Notes: generated from the sequence alone by a model not told the origin. A DNA stretch of 64,000 nucleotides from Salibacterium salarium (GCF_030813635.1 NZ_JAUSUM010000001.1:1054001-1118000); one strand, 5' to 3'; positions 18,106-26,297 are shown, counted from the first letter of the stretch. Translations and numbers: made by a program.

Positions 18106-18123
18106 TGAATGATTGTTCATTCA
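18106..18123 (+). promoter_or_regulatory. FadR operator
   Basis: TGAATGATTGTTCATTCA, perfect 7-base arms around TTGT, extended to 12-base arms (18101-18128). It fits the known B. subtilis FadR consensus TGAATGAMTANTCATTCA apart from the spacer. Lying at about +7 to +24, it is in a repressing position. Long-chain acyl-CoA is the known signal that releases FadR. Confidence 0.85.
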
Positions 18124-18182
18124 TATCTGAAGGCTGACATAGGAAAACAAACAAGATAAGCGGACAGGAAGGACGTTAAACA

Positions 18183-18782
18183 ATGGCTACGAAAAAAGGA
18201 CCCAAGTATGATCAAATTATAGATGCAGCAGTAACTGTTATCGCGCAAAATGGTTACCATCAGGCACAAGTTTCAAGAATAGCAAAAGAAGCAGGTGTAG
18301 CAGATGGAACAATTTATTTGTATTTCAAAAATAAAGAAGATATTTTAATATCTTTGTTTGAAGAGAAAATGGGAACATTTGTCGATCATATCCGTTCTAA
18401 GCTCACGGAAGCAAACACAATTGAAGAAGAGCTTCAGTTCTTAGTGGAAATGCATTTGAAGCAATTAGCTGCGGATAAAAACCTTGCCGTGGTGACGCAA
18501 TTGGAACTTAGACAGTCTAATTATAAGTTGCGCCAACGTATTAACGAAGTGTTGAAAGAATATTTAAGCGTGATGGAAAGTATTATTGAAAAAGGAAAAG
18601 CATCCAATGTATTTTCACAAGATGTAAATGATAAATTGGCGCGCCAGATGATATTTGGAACGTTAGATGAAGTAACCACAAATTGGGTTATGAAAGATTG
18701 TAAATATGATTTAGAGTCTCTTTCAAAACCGGTATTTGATATGCTTTTACAAGGATTTAAGTTACGAGAAGATGTTTTATAA
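18183..18782 (+). CDS. fadR: Fatty-acid degradation repressor FadR, TetR family
   Basis: A 199-residue TetR-type regulator. The N-terminal helix-turn-helix (about 8-55) reads IIDAAVTVIAQNGYHQAQVSRIAKEAGVADGTIYLYFKNKEDIL with only small changes from B. subtilis FadR (YsiA); the rest is the ligand domain, with VTQLELRQSN and RQMIFGTLDEVTTNWVMKD also conserved. It represses beta-oxidation genes and is released by acyl-CoA. It stands between the acyl-CoA ligases and etfBA and has a FadR operator in its own promoter, so it should be autoregulated. I see no fadB (enoyl-CoA hydratase) after it, although B. subtilis has one there. Confidence 0.92.
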   Translation: MATKKGPKYDQIIDAAVTVIAQNGYHQAQVSRIAKEAGVADGTIYLYFKNKEDILISLFEEKMGTFVDHIRSKLTEANTIEEELQFLVEMHLKQLAADKNLAVVTQLELRQSNYKLRQRINEVLKEYLSVMESIIEKGKASNVFSQDVNDKLARQMIFGTLDEVTTNWVMKDCKYDLESLSKPVFDMLLQGFKLREDVL

Positions 18783-18818
18783 AAAGCCGTTGAATTTGCC
18801 ATATTGTTTATTATTTTT

Positions 18819-18832
18819 TGAAAACCTTTACA
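18819..18832 (+). promoter_or_regulatory. Possible CcpA site (cre-like) before etfB
   Basis: TGAAAACCTTTACA fits the cre consensus TGWAANCGNTNWCA with one mismatch, at the central G. It lies between fadR and etfB, 18 bases before the etfB ATG, where a bound CcpA could block elongation. One mismatch in 64 kb can arise by chance, so the call is tentative. Confidence 0.3.
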
Positions 18833-18850
18833 AAATGAGGGGGAGGAAAA

Positions 18851-19624
18851 ATGAATATCTTTGTAATTATGAAAAGGACGTTTGATACAGAGGAAAAAGT
18901 TGTTATTGAAAATGGAAGCATTGATGAAGAAGATGTAGAATTTATTATCAATCCTTACGATGAATATGCCTTAGAAGAGGCGATTGTTTTGCGTGACAAA
19001 CACGACGGGACAGTAACTGTTGTAACTGTAGGAGAGGAAGAGGCTGAAAAGGAACTGCGCACAGCACTGGCGATGGGGGTAGACCAAGCTGTCCTGTTAG
19101 ATATAGAAGAATTAGAAGGAGAAGTGGATCACTATTCTGTTAGCGAGGTATTAGCAGCTTATTTTATAGACAAAGAAATAGATATCATTCTTGGTGGCAA
19201 TGTTGCTGTTGATGATGGATCTGGTCAAGTAGCTCCACGTGTGGCAGAGAAATTAGGCATCAATCAGGTAACGACGATTACAAAAATAGAAGTGGAAGAT
19301 AGAGATGTGAAAATAGAAAGAGAAGTAGAAGGGGATGTGGAATATGTAGAGGCTTCCCTCCCGCTCGTTGTCACTTGTCAACAGGGGTTAAATGAACCAC
19401 GATATCCTTCCCTTCCCGGTATAATGAAGGCAAAAAAGAAACCGTTAGAGACCATAGACGTAGATGAACTCGATTTGGATGAGAAAAAAATAGAAGCTAA
19501 AACAAATACGCTGGATCGTTTTCTTCCTCCAGAAAAGCAAGCAGGCAAAGTACTTCAAGGGGAAACGAAGGATCAAGTAAGGGAACTGGTTGGTTTATTA
19601 CGGAATGAATCCAAAGTTATATAA
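18851..19624 (+). CDS. etfB: Electron transfer flavoprotein beta subunit
   Basis: A 257-residue ETF beta subunit. MNIFVIMKRTFDTEEKV, NPYDEYALEEAIVLRD, ALAMGVDQAVLL and GINQVTTITKIE are the AMP-binding-fold landmarks of the family, and PLVVTCQQGLNEPRYPSLPGIMKAKKK is the ETF-beta signature region. With EtfA it takes electrons from acyl-CoA dehydrogenases and passes them toward the quinone pool. A GAGGGGGAGG site precedes the ATG. It lies 68 bases after fadR with no terminator between, so it should share the FadR-controlled transcript. Confidence 0.93.
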   Translation: MNIFVIMKRTFDTEEKVVIENGSIDEEDVEFIINPYDEYALEEAIVLRDKHDGTVTVVTVGEEEAEKELRTALAMGVDQAVLLDIEELEGEVDHYSVSEVLAAYFIDKEIDIILGGNVAVDDGSGQVAPRVAEKLGINQVTTITKIEVEDRDVKIEREVEGDVEYVEASLPLVVTCQQGLNEPRYPSLPGIMKAKKKPLETIDVDELDLDEKKIEAKTNTLDRFLPPEKQAGKVLQGETKDQVRELVGLLRNESKVI

Positions 19625-19638
19625 CGGAGGGATATCTT

Positions 19639-20610
19639 ATGACAAGGAAAATGTTAGTAGTAGGGGAAGTCAAAGATAACACATTGCGTCATGTTTCGTT
19701 TGAAACGATTGCTGCTGCTATGAATATAGCAGATGGTGGTGAGATTGTCGGGGTGTTGTTTGGAGAAAATCTGACTAGTCACGCAAAAGCGATGATCCAT
19801 TATGGAGCGGACCGTATCATTACGGTTGAGAGGGAAGAATTAGCAGATTATACAACGGATGCCTACAGCCAGGCATTTTTACAAGTGTATGAACAAGAAA
19901 AGCCAAATGGAATTATTCTTGCTCATACATCTGTTGGTAAAGATTTAGCACCTAGGTTAGCAGCAAAGTTGAACAATGGACTCGTTTCAGATGTTGTTGC
20001 TATAGAAAATGACTCGGGAACACCCGTGTTCACACGTCCTATTTATTCAGGGAAGGCATTTGAAAAGAAAATAATGGAAGAGGGCATTATTTTTGCAACG
20101 ATTCGTCCGAATAATATTCCTGCACGCACTGAAGATTTATCGAGAACGGGTACAATTACCAGTATGGATGTAGAGCTGAAGGACTTACGAACAACGATTA
20201 AAGAAGTGGTGAAAAAAACAACCGACGGTGTGGATTTGGCAGAAGCAAATATTATTGTCGCCGGCGGCCGCGGCGTAAAAAGTGCGGAAGGATTTAAGCC
20301 GCTTGAACAATTGGCGGACGTACTGGGGGCGGCAATTGGGGCGTCAAGAGGCGCTTGTGACGCAGAGTATTGTGAATACTCTTTGCAAATCGGGCAAACC
20401 GGTAAAGTCGTCACCCCGGACCTTTATATCGCAGCCGGTATATCTGGTGCGATTCAACATCTAGCCGGTATGTCTAATGCTAAAGTAATTGTTGCGATAA
20501 ACAAAGATCCAGAAGCACCTATCTTTGATGTGGCAGATTACGGCATTGTCGGGGATCTTTTTGAAGTCATCCCGATGCTGACTGAAGAATGCAAAAACGT
20601 AACCACATAA
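19639..20610 (+). CDS. etfA: Electron transfer flavoprotein alpha subunit
   Basis: A 323-residue subunit that binds FAD in its C-terminal half. Domain I is residues about 1-190. The FAD domain has VAGGRGVKSAEGFKPLEQLA, GASRGACDAEYCEYSLQIGQTG, VVTPDLYIAAGISGAIQHLA and INKDPEAPIFDVADYGIVGD, all typical. It follows etfB by 14 bases and is the last gene before a terminator, completing fadR-etfB-etfA. Confidence 0.94.
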   Translation: MTRKMLVVGEVKDNTLRHVSFETIAAAMNIADGGEIVGVLFGENLTSHAKAMIHYGADRIITVEREELADYTTDAYSQAFLQVYEQEKPNGIILAHTSVGKDLAPRLAAKLNNGLVSDVVAIENDSGTPVFTRPIYSGKAFEKKIMEEGIIFATIRPNNIPARTEDLSRTGTITSMDVELKDLRTTIKEVVKKTTDGVDLAEANIIVAGGRGVKSAEGFKPLEQLADVLGAAIGASRGACDAEYCEYSLQIGQTGKVVTPDLYIAAGISGAIQHLAGMSNAKVIVAINKDPEAPIFDVADYGIVGDLFEVIPMLTEECKNVTT

Positions 20611-20620
20611 GAAAATAAAC

Positions 20621-20652
20621 AAATGGGTTTTCTTTTAAGGAACCCATTTTTA
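20621..20652 (+). terminator. Intrinsic terminator after etfA
   Basis: AAATGGGTT (20621-20629) pairs with AACCCATTT (20641-20649), followed by TTTTT. It closes the fadR-etfBA unit. Confidence 0.8.
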
Positions 20653-20717
20653 ATGTTTTACTCATTTTTATCTTGGGTAAATTATTTAAAGCAATTTATT
20701 CGCAACGAATAAATCAT

Positions 20718-20728
20718 GATGCTATAAT
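20718..20728 (+). promoter_or_regulatory. Extended -10 promoter of trxA
   Basis: TGCTATAAT (20720-20728) is a perfect -10 with an upstream TGN extension. There is no good -35 at 16-18 bases, which the extension can offset. The trxA ATG is about 45 bases downstream. Confidence 0.5.
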
Positions 20729-20772
20729 GAAAAATAGATTCAGATTGTTAGCTAAAAAGGAGGACAATTACA

Positions 20773-21087
20773 ATGGCAATAGTAAATGTGTCAGATCAAA
20801 GTTTCGCTGAAGAAACATCAGAAGGAGTCGTATTGGCTGACTTCTGGGCTACATGGTGCGGACCTTGTAAAATGATTGCTCCCGTACTTGAAGAAATTGA
20901 TTCGGAAATGGGAGATCAAGTCAAAATCGCCAAACTCGATGTTGATGAGAACCAAGAAACTGCTGGTAAATACGGAGTAATGAGTATTCCAACACTTCTT
21001 ATGTTTAAAGATGGAGAAGTGGTGGAAACAATCGTTGGTTTCCAGCCAAAAGAACAATTGGTGGAACTTATTAACAAACATGTTTAA
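20773..21087 (+). CDS. trxA: Thioredoxin
   Basis: A 104-residue cytosolic thioredoxin with the redox site WCGPCK (Cys29 and Cys32), the cis-proline loop [11 protein letters not shown] and the usual DVDENQ region. It reduces disulfides and supplies electrons to ribonucleotide reductase and other enzymes. AAAAGGAGG precedes the ATG. It stands alone between its own promoter and terminator, next to uvrC as in B. subtilis apart from an extra DUF488 gene. Confidence 0.97.
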   Translation: MAIVNVSDQSFAEETSEGVVLADFWATWCGPCKMIAPVLEEIDSEMGDQVKIAKLDVDENQETAGKYGVMSIPTLLMFKDGEVVETIVGFQPKEQLVELINKHV

Positions 21088-21091
21088 TATA

Positions 21092-21124
21092 AAAAACTGC
21101 TGATATTTACTCAGCAGTTTTTTT
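21092..21124 (+). terminator. Intrinsic terminator after trxA
   Basis: AAAACTGCTGA pairs with TCAGCAGTTTT around a 7-base loop and runs into TTTTTTT. Confidence 0.85.
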
Positions 21125-21164
21125 AATCAGATAAGAACTATAAGCCGCCGAGGGAGGGTTGAAA

Positions 21165-21533
21165 ATGCCTGTTCAAATAAAAAGAATATACGAACAAGTG
21201 TCTGAAAAAGACGGTTATAGAGTATTGGTTGACAAAGTATGGCCGCGTGGTGTTTCAAAAGAACGTGCAAAACTTGATGAATGGGCCAAAGAGATAACTC
21301 CAACTCCGGAGCTGAGAAAGTGGTTTAATCATGAAAAAGATAAATTTATCGTATTTGCAGAGGAATATAAAAAAGAATTACAATCAAACAAAGAAGGAAG
21401 ACAAAAACTAAATGAGCTTACAAATATAGCAGTAGATAAAGAGGTAACTCTGGTTTTTGCTGCCAAAGATGAAAAATACAATCATGCTGTGCTGTTACAG
21501 CAATGGATGGAAGAAAAGTTAGAAAAGGAGTAG
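21165..21533 (+). CDS. DUF488 family protein (YeaO-like)
   Basis: A 122-residue protein with RIYE near the start, RVLVDKVWPRGVSKERAKLDEW (about 20-41) and LRKWFNHEKDKF, the pattern of the short DUF488/YeaO branch. The function is unknown. The frame opens at a TTG at 21159, but AGGGAGGG ends just before it and the ATG at 21165 is 6 bases away. Its stop is 12 bases before the uvrC start and the uvrC ribosome site lies right at its stop, so the two may be translated together. I do not recall this gene at this position in B. subtilis, so it looks like a lineage-specific insertion. Confidence 0.8.
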   Translation: MPVQIKRIYEQVSEKDGYRVLVDKVWPRGVSKERAKLDEWAKEITPTPELRKWFNHEKDKFIVFAEEYKKELQSNKEGRQKLNELTNIAVDKEVTLVFAAKDEKYNHAVLLQQWMEEKLEKE

Positions 21534-21545
21534 AGGTGACCGGAC

Positions 21546-23321
21546 TTGTCCACCATAAAGGAACTACTCGCAGTGCTTCCGGCACAGCCGGGATGTTACC
21601 TAATGAAAAATAAACATGGCACGATTATTTATGTAGGCAAAGCTAAAGTGTTGAAAAATCGTGTCCGTTCATACTTCACCGGATCTCATGATGGAAAAAC
21701 ACAACAGCTTGTTAGCGAGATTACCGATTTTGAATATATTATTACGTCTTCAAACGTAGAAGCCCTTATCTTAGAGATGAATTTAATCAAAAAGCACGAA
21801 CCGAAGTATAATGTTATTTTAAAAGATGATAAATCTTATCCGTATTTAAAAATTACAAACGAAGAACATCCGCGTTTAATTATAACGAGAAAAGTGAAAA
21901 AAGATGGGGCGAAATATTTCGGGCCCTATCCCAATGCTGGAGCAGCAAATGAAACAAAAAAATTACTTGATCGTCTTTACCCTTTGAGAAAATGCCGGAC
22001 GCTTCCTGATAGGGTATGTTTGTATTATCATATCGGACAATGTTTGGCGCCGTGTGAATTTCATGTATCCGAAGAAACGAATCACAATCTTGTTCAAGAA
22101 ATGACAAAGTTTCTGAACAATGGGCATCAACAAGTAAAAACGGACTTAAAGGAAAAAATGGAAGAAGCAGCAGAAGAATTAAATTTTGAGCGGGCAAAAG
22201 AATTGCGTGATCAAATTCAGCATATTGATGCCGTCATGGAAAAACAAAAAATGACTATCAATGATCAGATGAATCGAGATGTATTTGCTTATTCTTATGA
22301 TAAAGGTTGGATGTGTGTACAAGTGTTCTTTGTGCGCCAGGGCAAATTAATAGAACGTGACGTATCCATTTTTCCGTTTTATCAAGACCACCAAGAAGAC
22401 TTTTTAACTTTTTTAGGTCAATTTTATTTAAAAGAAGAGCATATGCTCCCAAGGGAAGTGTTAGTACCAGAAGGCATTGACCTAGATATGGCCGAACAGC
22501 TTCTTTCCGTAAAAGTGCTGCAGCCAAAAAGAGGACAAAAGCGGGAATTAGTCCGTCTGGCAGAAAAGAATGCAGAACAGGCATTGACGGAGCGTTTTCA
22601 ACTGATTGAAAGAGACGAAGAACGAACGATCAAAGCAGTGGAACAACTGGGAGAAACGATGAAAATTGATACGCCGTTCCGTATAGAAGCATTTGACAAT
22701 TCAAATATTCAAGGGACAGATCCAGTTGCAGCGATGGTTACCTTTTTGGACGGCAAACCGTTTAAGAAAGATTATCGTAAGTACAAAGTTAAAAGTGTTG
22801 AGGGACCAGACGATTACGCATCTATGAAAGAGGTTATTCGCCGTCGTTACGTGCGAATCTTAAAAGAAAAAACTGCCTTGCCCGATTTAATATTAATCGA
22901 TGGTGGAAAAGGGCAGCTCAGCGCTGCGAAAAGTGTTATTGAAGATGAGTTGGGGCTGCTTTTGCCGGTTGCTGGTATGGCCAAGGATGATAAGCATAAA
23001 ACATCGGAGCTTATCATGGGGGACCCGGCTGAAGTGATTACACTAAAAAGAAACAGCCATTCCTTTTATTTGCTCCAACGAATTCAAGATGAAGTTCACC
23101 GGTTTGCGATAACTTTTCACCGCCAAACCCGCCAAAAAAACATGTTCACTTCTATACTCGATGATGTTTCCGGGATTGGTGAAAAACGAAAGAGATTACT
23201 ACTTCGTCATTTTGGTTCCATTAAAAAGATGAAAGAAGCGTCTATTGAAGATTTCAGAGGTATCTCCATTCCTGATAATGTGTCACGTGAATTAATGCAG
23301 CGTCTGCAGGAAACAGAGTAA
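21546..23321 (+). CDS. uvrC: Excinuclease ABC subunit C
   Basis: A 591-residue nuclease that makes both incisions in UvrABC nucleotide-excision repair. Domains: GIY-YIG (about 13-92, [19 protein letters not shown]) for the 3' cut; UVR/UvrB-contact motif (about 200-235, [17 protein letters not shown]); RNase-H-like 5'-cut domain (about 380-540, [32 protein letters not shown]); and a C-terminal double helix-hairpin-helix (about 545-591, [17 protein letters not shown]). Starts with TTG after GAGGTGA, almost touching the DUF488 stop. Length is normal. Confidence 0.95.
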   Translation: MSTIKELLAVLPAQPGCYLMKNKHGTIIYVGKAKVLKNRVRSYFTGSHDGKTQQLVSEITDFEYIITSSNVEALILEMNLIKKHEPKYNVILKDDKSYPYLKITNEEHPRLIITRKVKKDGAKYFGPYPNAGAANETKKLLDRLYPLRKCRTLPDRVCLYYHIGQCLAPCEFHVSEETNHNLVQEMTKFLNNGHQQVKTDLKEKMEEAAEELNFERAKELRDQIQHIDAVMEKQKMTINDQMNRDVFAYSYDKGWMCVQVFFVRQGKLIERDVSIFPFYQDHQEDFLTFLGQFYLKEEHMLPREVLVPEGIDLDMAEQLLSVKVLQPKRGQKRELVRLAEKNAEQALTERFQLIERDEERTIKAVEQLGETMKIDTPFRIEAFDNSNIQGTDPVAAMVTFLDGKPFKKDYRKYKVKSVEGPDDYASMKEVIRRRYVRILKEKTALPDLILIDGGKGQLSAAKSVIEDELGLLLPVAGMAKDDKHKTSELIMGDPAEVITLKRNSHSFYLLQRIQDEVHRFAITFHRQTRQKNMFTSILDDVSGIGEKRKRLLLRHFGSIKKMKEASIEDFRGISIPDNVSRELMQRLQETE

Positions 23322-23352
23322 AACCGCTGATTCGTATGAAAATCAGCGGTTT
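23321..23352. terminator. Inverted repeat between uvrC and the yslB remnant
   Basis: AAACCGCTGATT (23321-23332) and AATCAGCGGTTT (23341-23352) form a perfect 12-base-pair stem. The T-run is short (TTTA), so termination may be partial. It sits between convergent genes and could serve both. Confidence 0.55.
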
Positions 23353-23380
23353 ACTTATGTAAGGGTAGTATTTGGCGTTT

Positions 23381-23760
23381 TTAATCCCACTGTACTTGAA
23401 ACATAATCCGTTTTCGTTTTTCTATAATAAAAGTTTCTGCTGGTTTTCCCTTTTGATATTCTATCTGTTGAGCAAGATATCCCGCTTCCATGTGACGGTC
23501 GATTGATTCTTTTGATGGCATCAGGCTCATTTCAAATTGACTCTCTTTTTTTTGTCATTTGTCCATTCAAGATGTCCCCATCCCGCTTCTTGAAAAAAAT
23601 GTATCATTTCATCTATATCAGCAGCTGGATATTTGCGGGCAATTCGTTTTCCGCCCCAATACAAAATATCGGATTCTTCACTTCCTAACAATTCTGGAAT
23701 CAACGTTTCCCTCAATAAATTATACCCGAAATGAAGCTCTTGATTATCTGGATAACTCAT
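23381..23760 (-). pseudogene. yslB: DUF2507 (YslB-like) gene broken by a -1 frameshift in a homopolymer
   Basis: The first reading frame, from the ATG at 23760, gives about 72 residues of a YslB-type protein (LLRETLIPELLG, ILYWGGKRIARKYP, FFQEAGWGHLEW) and then runs into a stop at 23527. Directly after a run of eight A (plus strand T, 23546-23553), the next frame continues from 23545 to a stop at 23381 with 54 residues (EAGYLAQQIEYQKGKPAE, IMFQVQWD) that match the YslB C terminus. One more A would join the frames into a 126-residue protein of family size. So the gene is either disrupted, phase-variable, read by slippage, or hit by a sequencing error. I chose ATG 23760 because the upstream ATG at 23784 overlaps the ribosome site. 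DUF2507 is of unknown function. Confidence 0.75.
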
Positions 23761-23875
23761 AATATTTTCACCCTTTCTCCTCATATTATTATAACTTTAA
23801 AAAGTGGAAATCTCTATAGCTAACGTATAGTAGAAATGATATACTGAAGCCCGAGTTCTTTCGGAGGTAAGAGAA

Positions 23876-25228
23876 ATGAAAAAGGGATTAGAACAATTTA
23901 TGACACCGTTTCGGATGATTATTGTTGCGTATATTTTATCGATGTTTTTATTCAGTTTTTTATTATGGATGCCATTTTCTCATCAGCCTGGAGTAAATCT
24001 TTCTTACTTCGAGTCTTTTTTCACTTCTGTTTCTGCGGTAAGTGTGACGGGGCTGACTTTGGTTGACATATCCGATACATTAAGCTACGTCGGTGTGTTC
24101 ATCCTTGCGCTCGCCATGCAGGTTGGCGGTATCGGTATTATGTCACTCGGTACTTTTGTGTGGATGCTGTTTAAGCGGAAAATTAATTTGTCCCAGCGTT
24201 TATTAATAATGGTTGACCAAAACCAATATCAATTTTCTGGTATGGTCAAATTGATGCGTGGTATATTACTGCTTGCACTTGCAATAGAGGCTGTGGGAGC
24301 ACTTATTTTGGGTACTTACTACCTTCAACATTTTGATACGGTTGGTGAAGCTTACTATCAAGGCTCTTTTGCAGCACTTAGTGCATTTACCAATGCGGGC
24401 TTTGATGTAACAGGGGAATCTTTGATACCGTTTGCTAATGACTATTACGTACAATTTATTGTTTTGTTACTGATCTTTGCTGGTGCAATTGGGTTTCCGG
24501 TCTTGATGGAAATTAAAGAATATTTCATGACGAAGGGAAATCTCTTTAGATTCAGTTTGTTTACAAAAGTAACAGTGACGACGTATTTTCTTATTTTTGT
24601 TGTAGGAGCTGTTGGTATTTGGGTACTGGAAAAAAATATGTTTTATGAGAGTATGTCATGGCATCAACAGTTTTTCTATTCTATTTTTAATTCAGCAACA
24701 GCTCGAAGTGCCGGCTTGTCTACAATGGAAGTGTCATCCTTCACACTGCCCACATTGTTGTTCATATCTTCACTCATGATTATAGGAGCAAGTCCTTCGA
24801 GTGTGGGGGGAGGTATTCGAACGACGACACTTGCTGTCATGTTTTTGTCTATTCGCAGTTTTGCTCTTGGAAAAAGTGAAGTGAAAGTGTTTGGACGAGA
24901 AATTCATCCAGAAGATAAACAAAAGGCGTTTATGGTCTTGTCATTTTTCTTGTTTGGTTTGTTCAGTGCCGTAATATTAATCAGTGCATTTGAACAGGGG
25001 AACCAAAACGTGGAGCTGATAGATATTATTTTTGAAACAAGTTCCGCCTTTGGAACAAGTGGCTTGTCAACGGGCATTACGAACAGTTTATCAACTGCCA
25101 GTCTCGTTTTATTAATGACTCTTATGTTCATCGGACGTGTCGGGATTTTGGTGTTATTATTTTCGGTGAAACGTAAAGAAACGAAGTCTCATTATCGTTA
25201 TCCAACAGAACGCATGATTATTGGTTAA
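23876..25228 (+). CDS. ktrB: KtrB-type potassium uptake channel subunit
   Basis: A 450-residue membrane protein of the TrkH/KtrB family. The four pore loops are visible, each with a selectivity-filter glycine: SVSAVSVTGLTLVD (about 50-63), AALSAFTNAGFDVTG (about 166-180), NSATARSAGLSTME (about 278-291) and ETSSAFGTSGLSTG (about 388-401), with about eight membrane helices between. It takes up K+ with a cytosolic KtrA/KtrC RCK ring. No such partner is nearby, so it must be encoded elsewhere. A TCGGAGGT site precedes the ATG. I do not recall this gene here in B. subtilis. KtrB versus KtrD cannot be decided. K+ uptake would suit osmotic stress. Confidence 0.85.
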   Translation: MKKGLEQFMTPFRMIIVAYILSMFLFSFLLWMPFSHQPGVNLSYFESFFTSVSAVSVTGLTLVDISDTLSYVGVFILALAMQVGGIGIMSLGTFVWMLFKRKINLSQRLLIMVDQNQYQFSGMVKLMRGILLLALAIEAVGALILGTYYLQHFDTVGEAYYQGSFAALSAFTNAGFDVTGESLIPFANDYYVQFIVLLLIFAGAIGFPVLMEIKEYFMTKGNLFRFSLFTKVTVTTYFLIFVVGAVGIWVLEKNMFYESMSWHQQFFYSIFNSATARSAGLSTMEVSSFTLPTLLFISSLMIIGASPSSVGGGIRTTTLAVMFLSIRSFALGKSEVKVFGREIHPEDKQKAFMVLSFFLFGLFSAVILISAFEQGNQNVELIDIIFETSSAFGTSGLSTGITNSLSTASLVLLMTLMFIGRVGILVLLFSVKRKETKSHYRYPTERMIIG

Positions 25229-25243
25229 TAAGAGAAACTAATG

Positions 25244-25278
25244 AAAGACCGGTCAGTGATTGAAAAGGCCGGTTTTTC
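25244..25278 (+). terminator. Intrinsic terminator after ktrB
   Basis: AAAGACCGG (25244-25252) pairs with CCGGTTTTT (25269-25277; one G-T pair), then C and further Ts. Confidence 0.65.
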
Positions 25279-25314
25279 TTATCGGAAATCGTATATATGA
25301 CTGTATCCGGTTTC

Positions 25315-25343
25315 TTGACTCGCCGTGAAACTGGGAGTACAAT
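25315..25343 (+). promoter_or_regulatory. Sigma-A promoter of sdhCAB
   Basis: TTGACT (25315-25320), a 17-base spacer and TACAAT (25338-25343). The predicted start near 25350 leaves an untranslated leader of about 320 bases before sdhC, with a hairpin and a tiny frame in it. Confidence 0.7.
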
Positions 25344-25515
25344 AAATTTGTCGGAATTCTGAAAGATAAAAAATATTTTGTGGAGTAGTTAGACTATTTG
25401 GCCAGCGATTGTTTTGTTAATCTTGAAAATAACAAGGCTAACTAGGACAAGAGTAACAATTATTACTAGAGGAGAAAGGTACATCCCCTATACATAGTAT
25501 GATTGATAAAAAATG

Positions 25516-25548
25516 AACAGTCTAGGTAAACTAGAAAGCTGTTTTCTT
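25516..25548 (+). terminator. Terminator-like hairpin in the sdh leader
   Basis: AACAG-TCTAG (25516-25525) pairs with CTAGA-(AAG)-CTGTT (25531-25543), a 10-pair stem with a 3-base bulge, followed by TTTCTT. It lies between the sdh promoter and sdhC and could act as an attenuator; stability is modest. Confidence 0.35.
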
Positions 25549-25597
25549 CATTGTGGGGAATGTTAGTTCTCTCTGGGAAAGGCAGGAGGTCGTTTCA

Positions 25598-25621
25598 TTG
25601 AAAAGAAGTAATATGCAGTGA
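25598..25621 (+). CDS. Possible 7-codon leader peptide in the sdh leader
   Basis: TTG-AAA-AGA-AGT-AAT-ATG-CAG-TGA reads as MKRSNMQ. A perfect AGGAGG (25584-25589) stands 8 bases before the TTG, a spacing and strength equal to real genes here, yet no longer frame follows. The stop is 46 bases before sdhC. It could be a regulatory upstream frame, or the AGGAGG may be a binding site for a small RNA or protein. Function is inferred only from position. Confidence 0.35.
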   Translation: MKRSNMQ

Positions 25622-25667
25622 TTTCGACAAAACAAAGAAGCAAAAAATTATTAGGGGGAACATTGGC

Positions 25668-26297
25668 ATGGCTGAAAACCGTGAATTTATGAATCGCAGA
25701 CTGCATTCCTTGCTGGGCGTTATTCCTATCGGCGTCTTTCTTATCCAGCATTTGACGGTAAACTTTTTTGCTACGCGCGGCGCGGATTCATTTAACGCAG
25801 CTGCTCATTTTATGGAATCTTTACCGTACCGTATTTTCTTAGAAATATTTGTTATTTATCTTCCTATTTTGTTTCACGCTATTTATGGTCTTTTTATTGT
25901 TTTTCAAGGGAAGAGCAATACAAGACGATTTGGGTATTTTAGAAATTGGATGTTTTTATTTCAGCGTATAACAGGTGTTTACTTATTAATCTTTATAGCC
26001 TGGCACGTTTGGCAGACTCGAGTGCAGGCTGCTTTAGGCGCAAATGTGAATTATGATATGATGGCAGATATACTTAGCAGTCCTTTCATGCTTGTCTTTT
26101 ATATCGTTGGAGTTTTAGCAGCTACATTTCATTTTTCCAACGGGCTGTGGTCTTTCTTGGTATCTTGGGGAATTACAGTCAATCCTCGTTCTCAAAGAAT
26201 TGCGACTTATGCGACAGCGGTTATTTTTGTTGCTTTGTCCGTAATTGGAATGAGTGCTTTATTAGCGTTTATTAATCCCGATTTAGCCAATTTGTAA
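25668..26297 (+). CDS. sdhC: Succinate dehydrogenase cytochrome b558 subunit
   Basis: A 209-residue membrane anchor with five predicted helices, as in B. subtilis SdhC, so no SdhD is needed. Histidines in the helices suit two haem b groups: LIQHLTVNF, ILFHAIYGLF, IAWHVWQTRV and TFHFSNGLWSF. It anchors SdhAB and passes electrons from succinate to menaquinone. AGGGGGAAC precedes the ATG. First gene of sdhCAB. Confidence 0.93.
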   Translation: MAENREFMNRRLHSLLGVIPIGVFLIQHLTVNFFATRGADSFNAAAHFMESLPYRIFLEIFVIYLPILFHAIYGLFIVFQGKSNTRRFGYFRNWMFLFQRITGVYLLIFIAWHVWQTRVQAALGANVNYDMMADILSSPFMLVFYIVGVLAATFHFSNGLWSFLVSWGITVNPRSQRIATYATAVIFVALSVIGMSALLAFINPDLANL

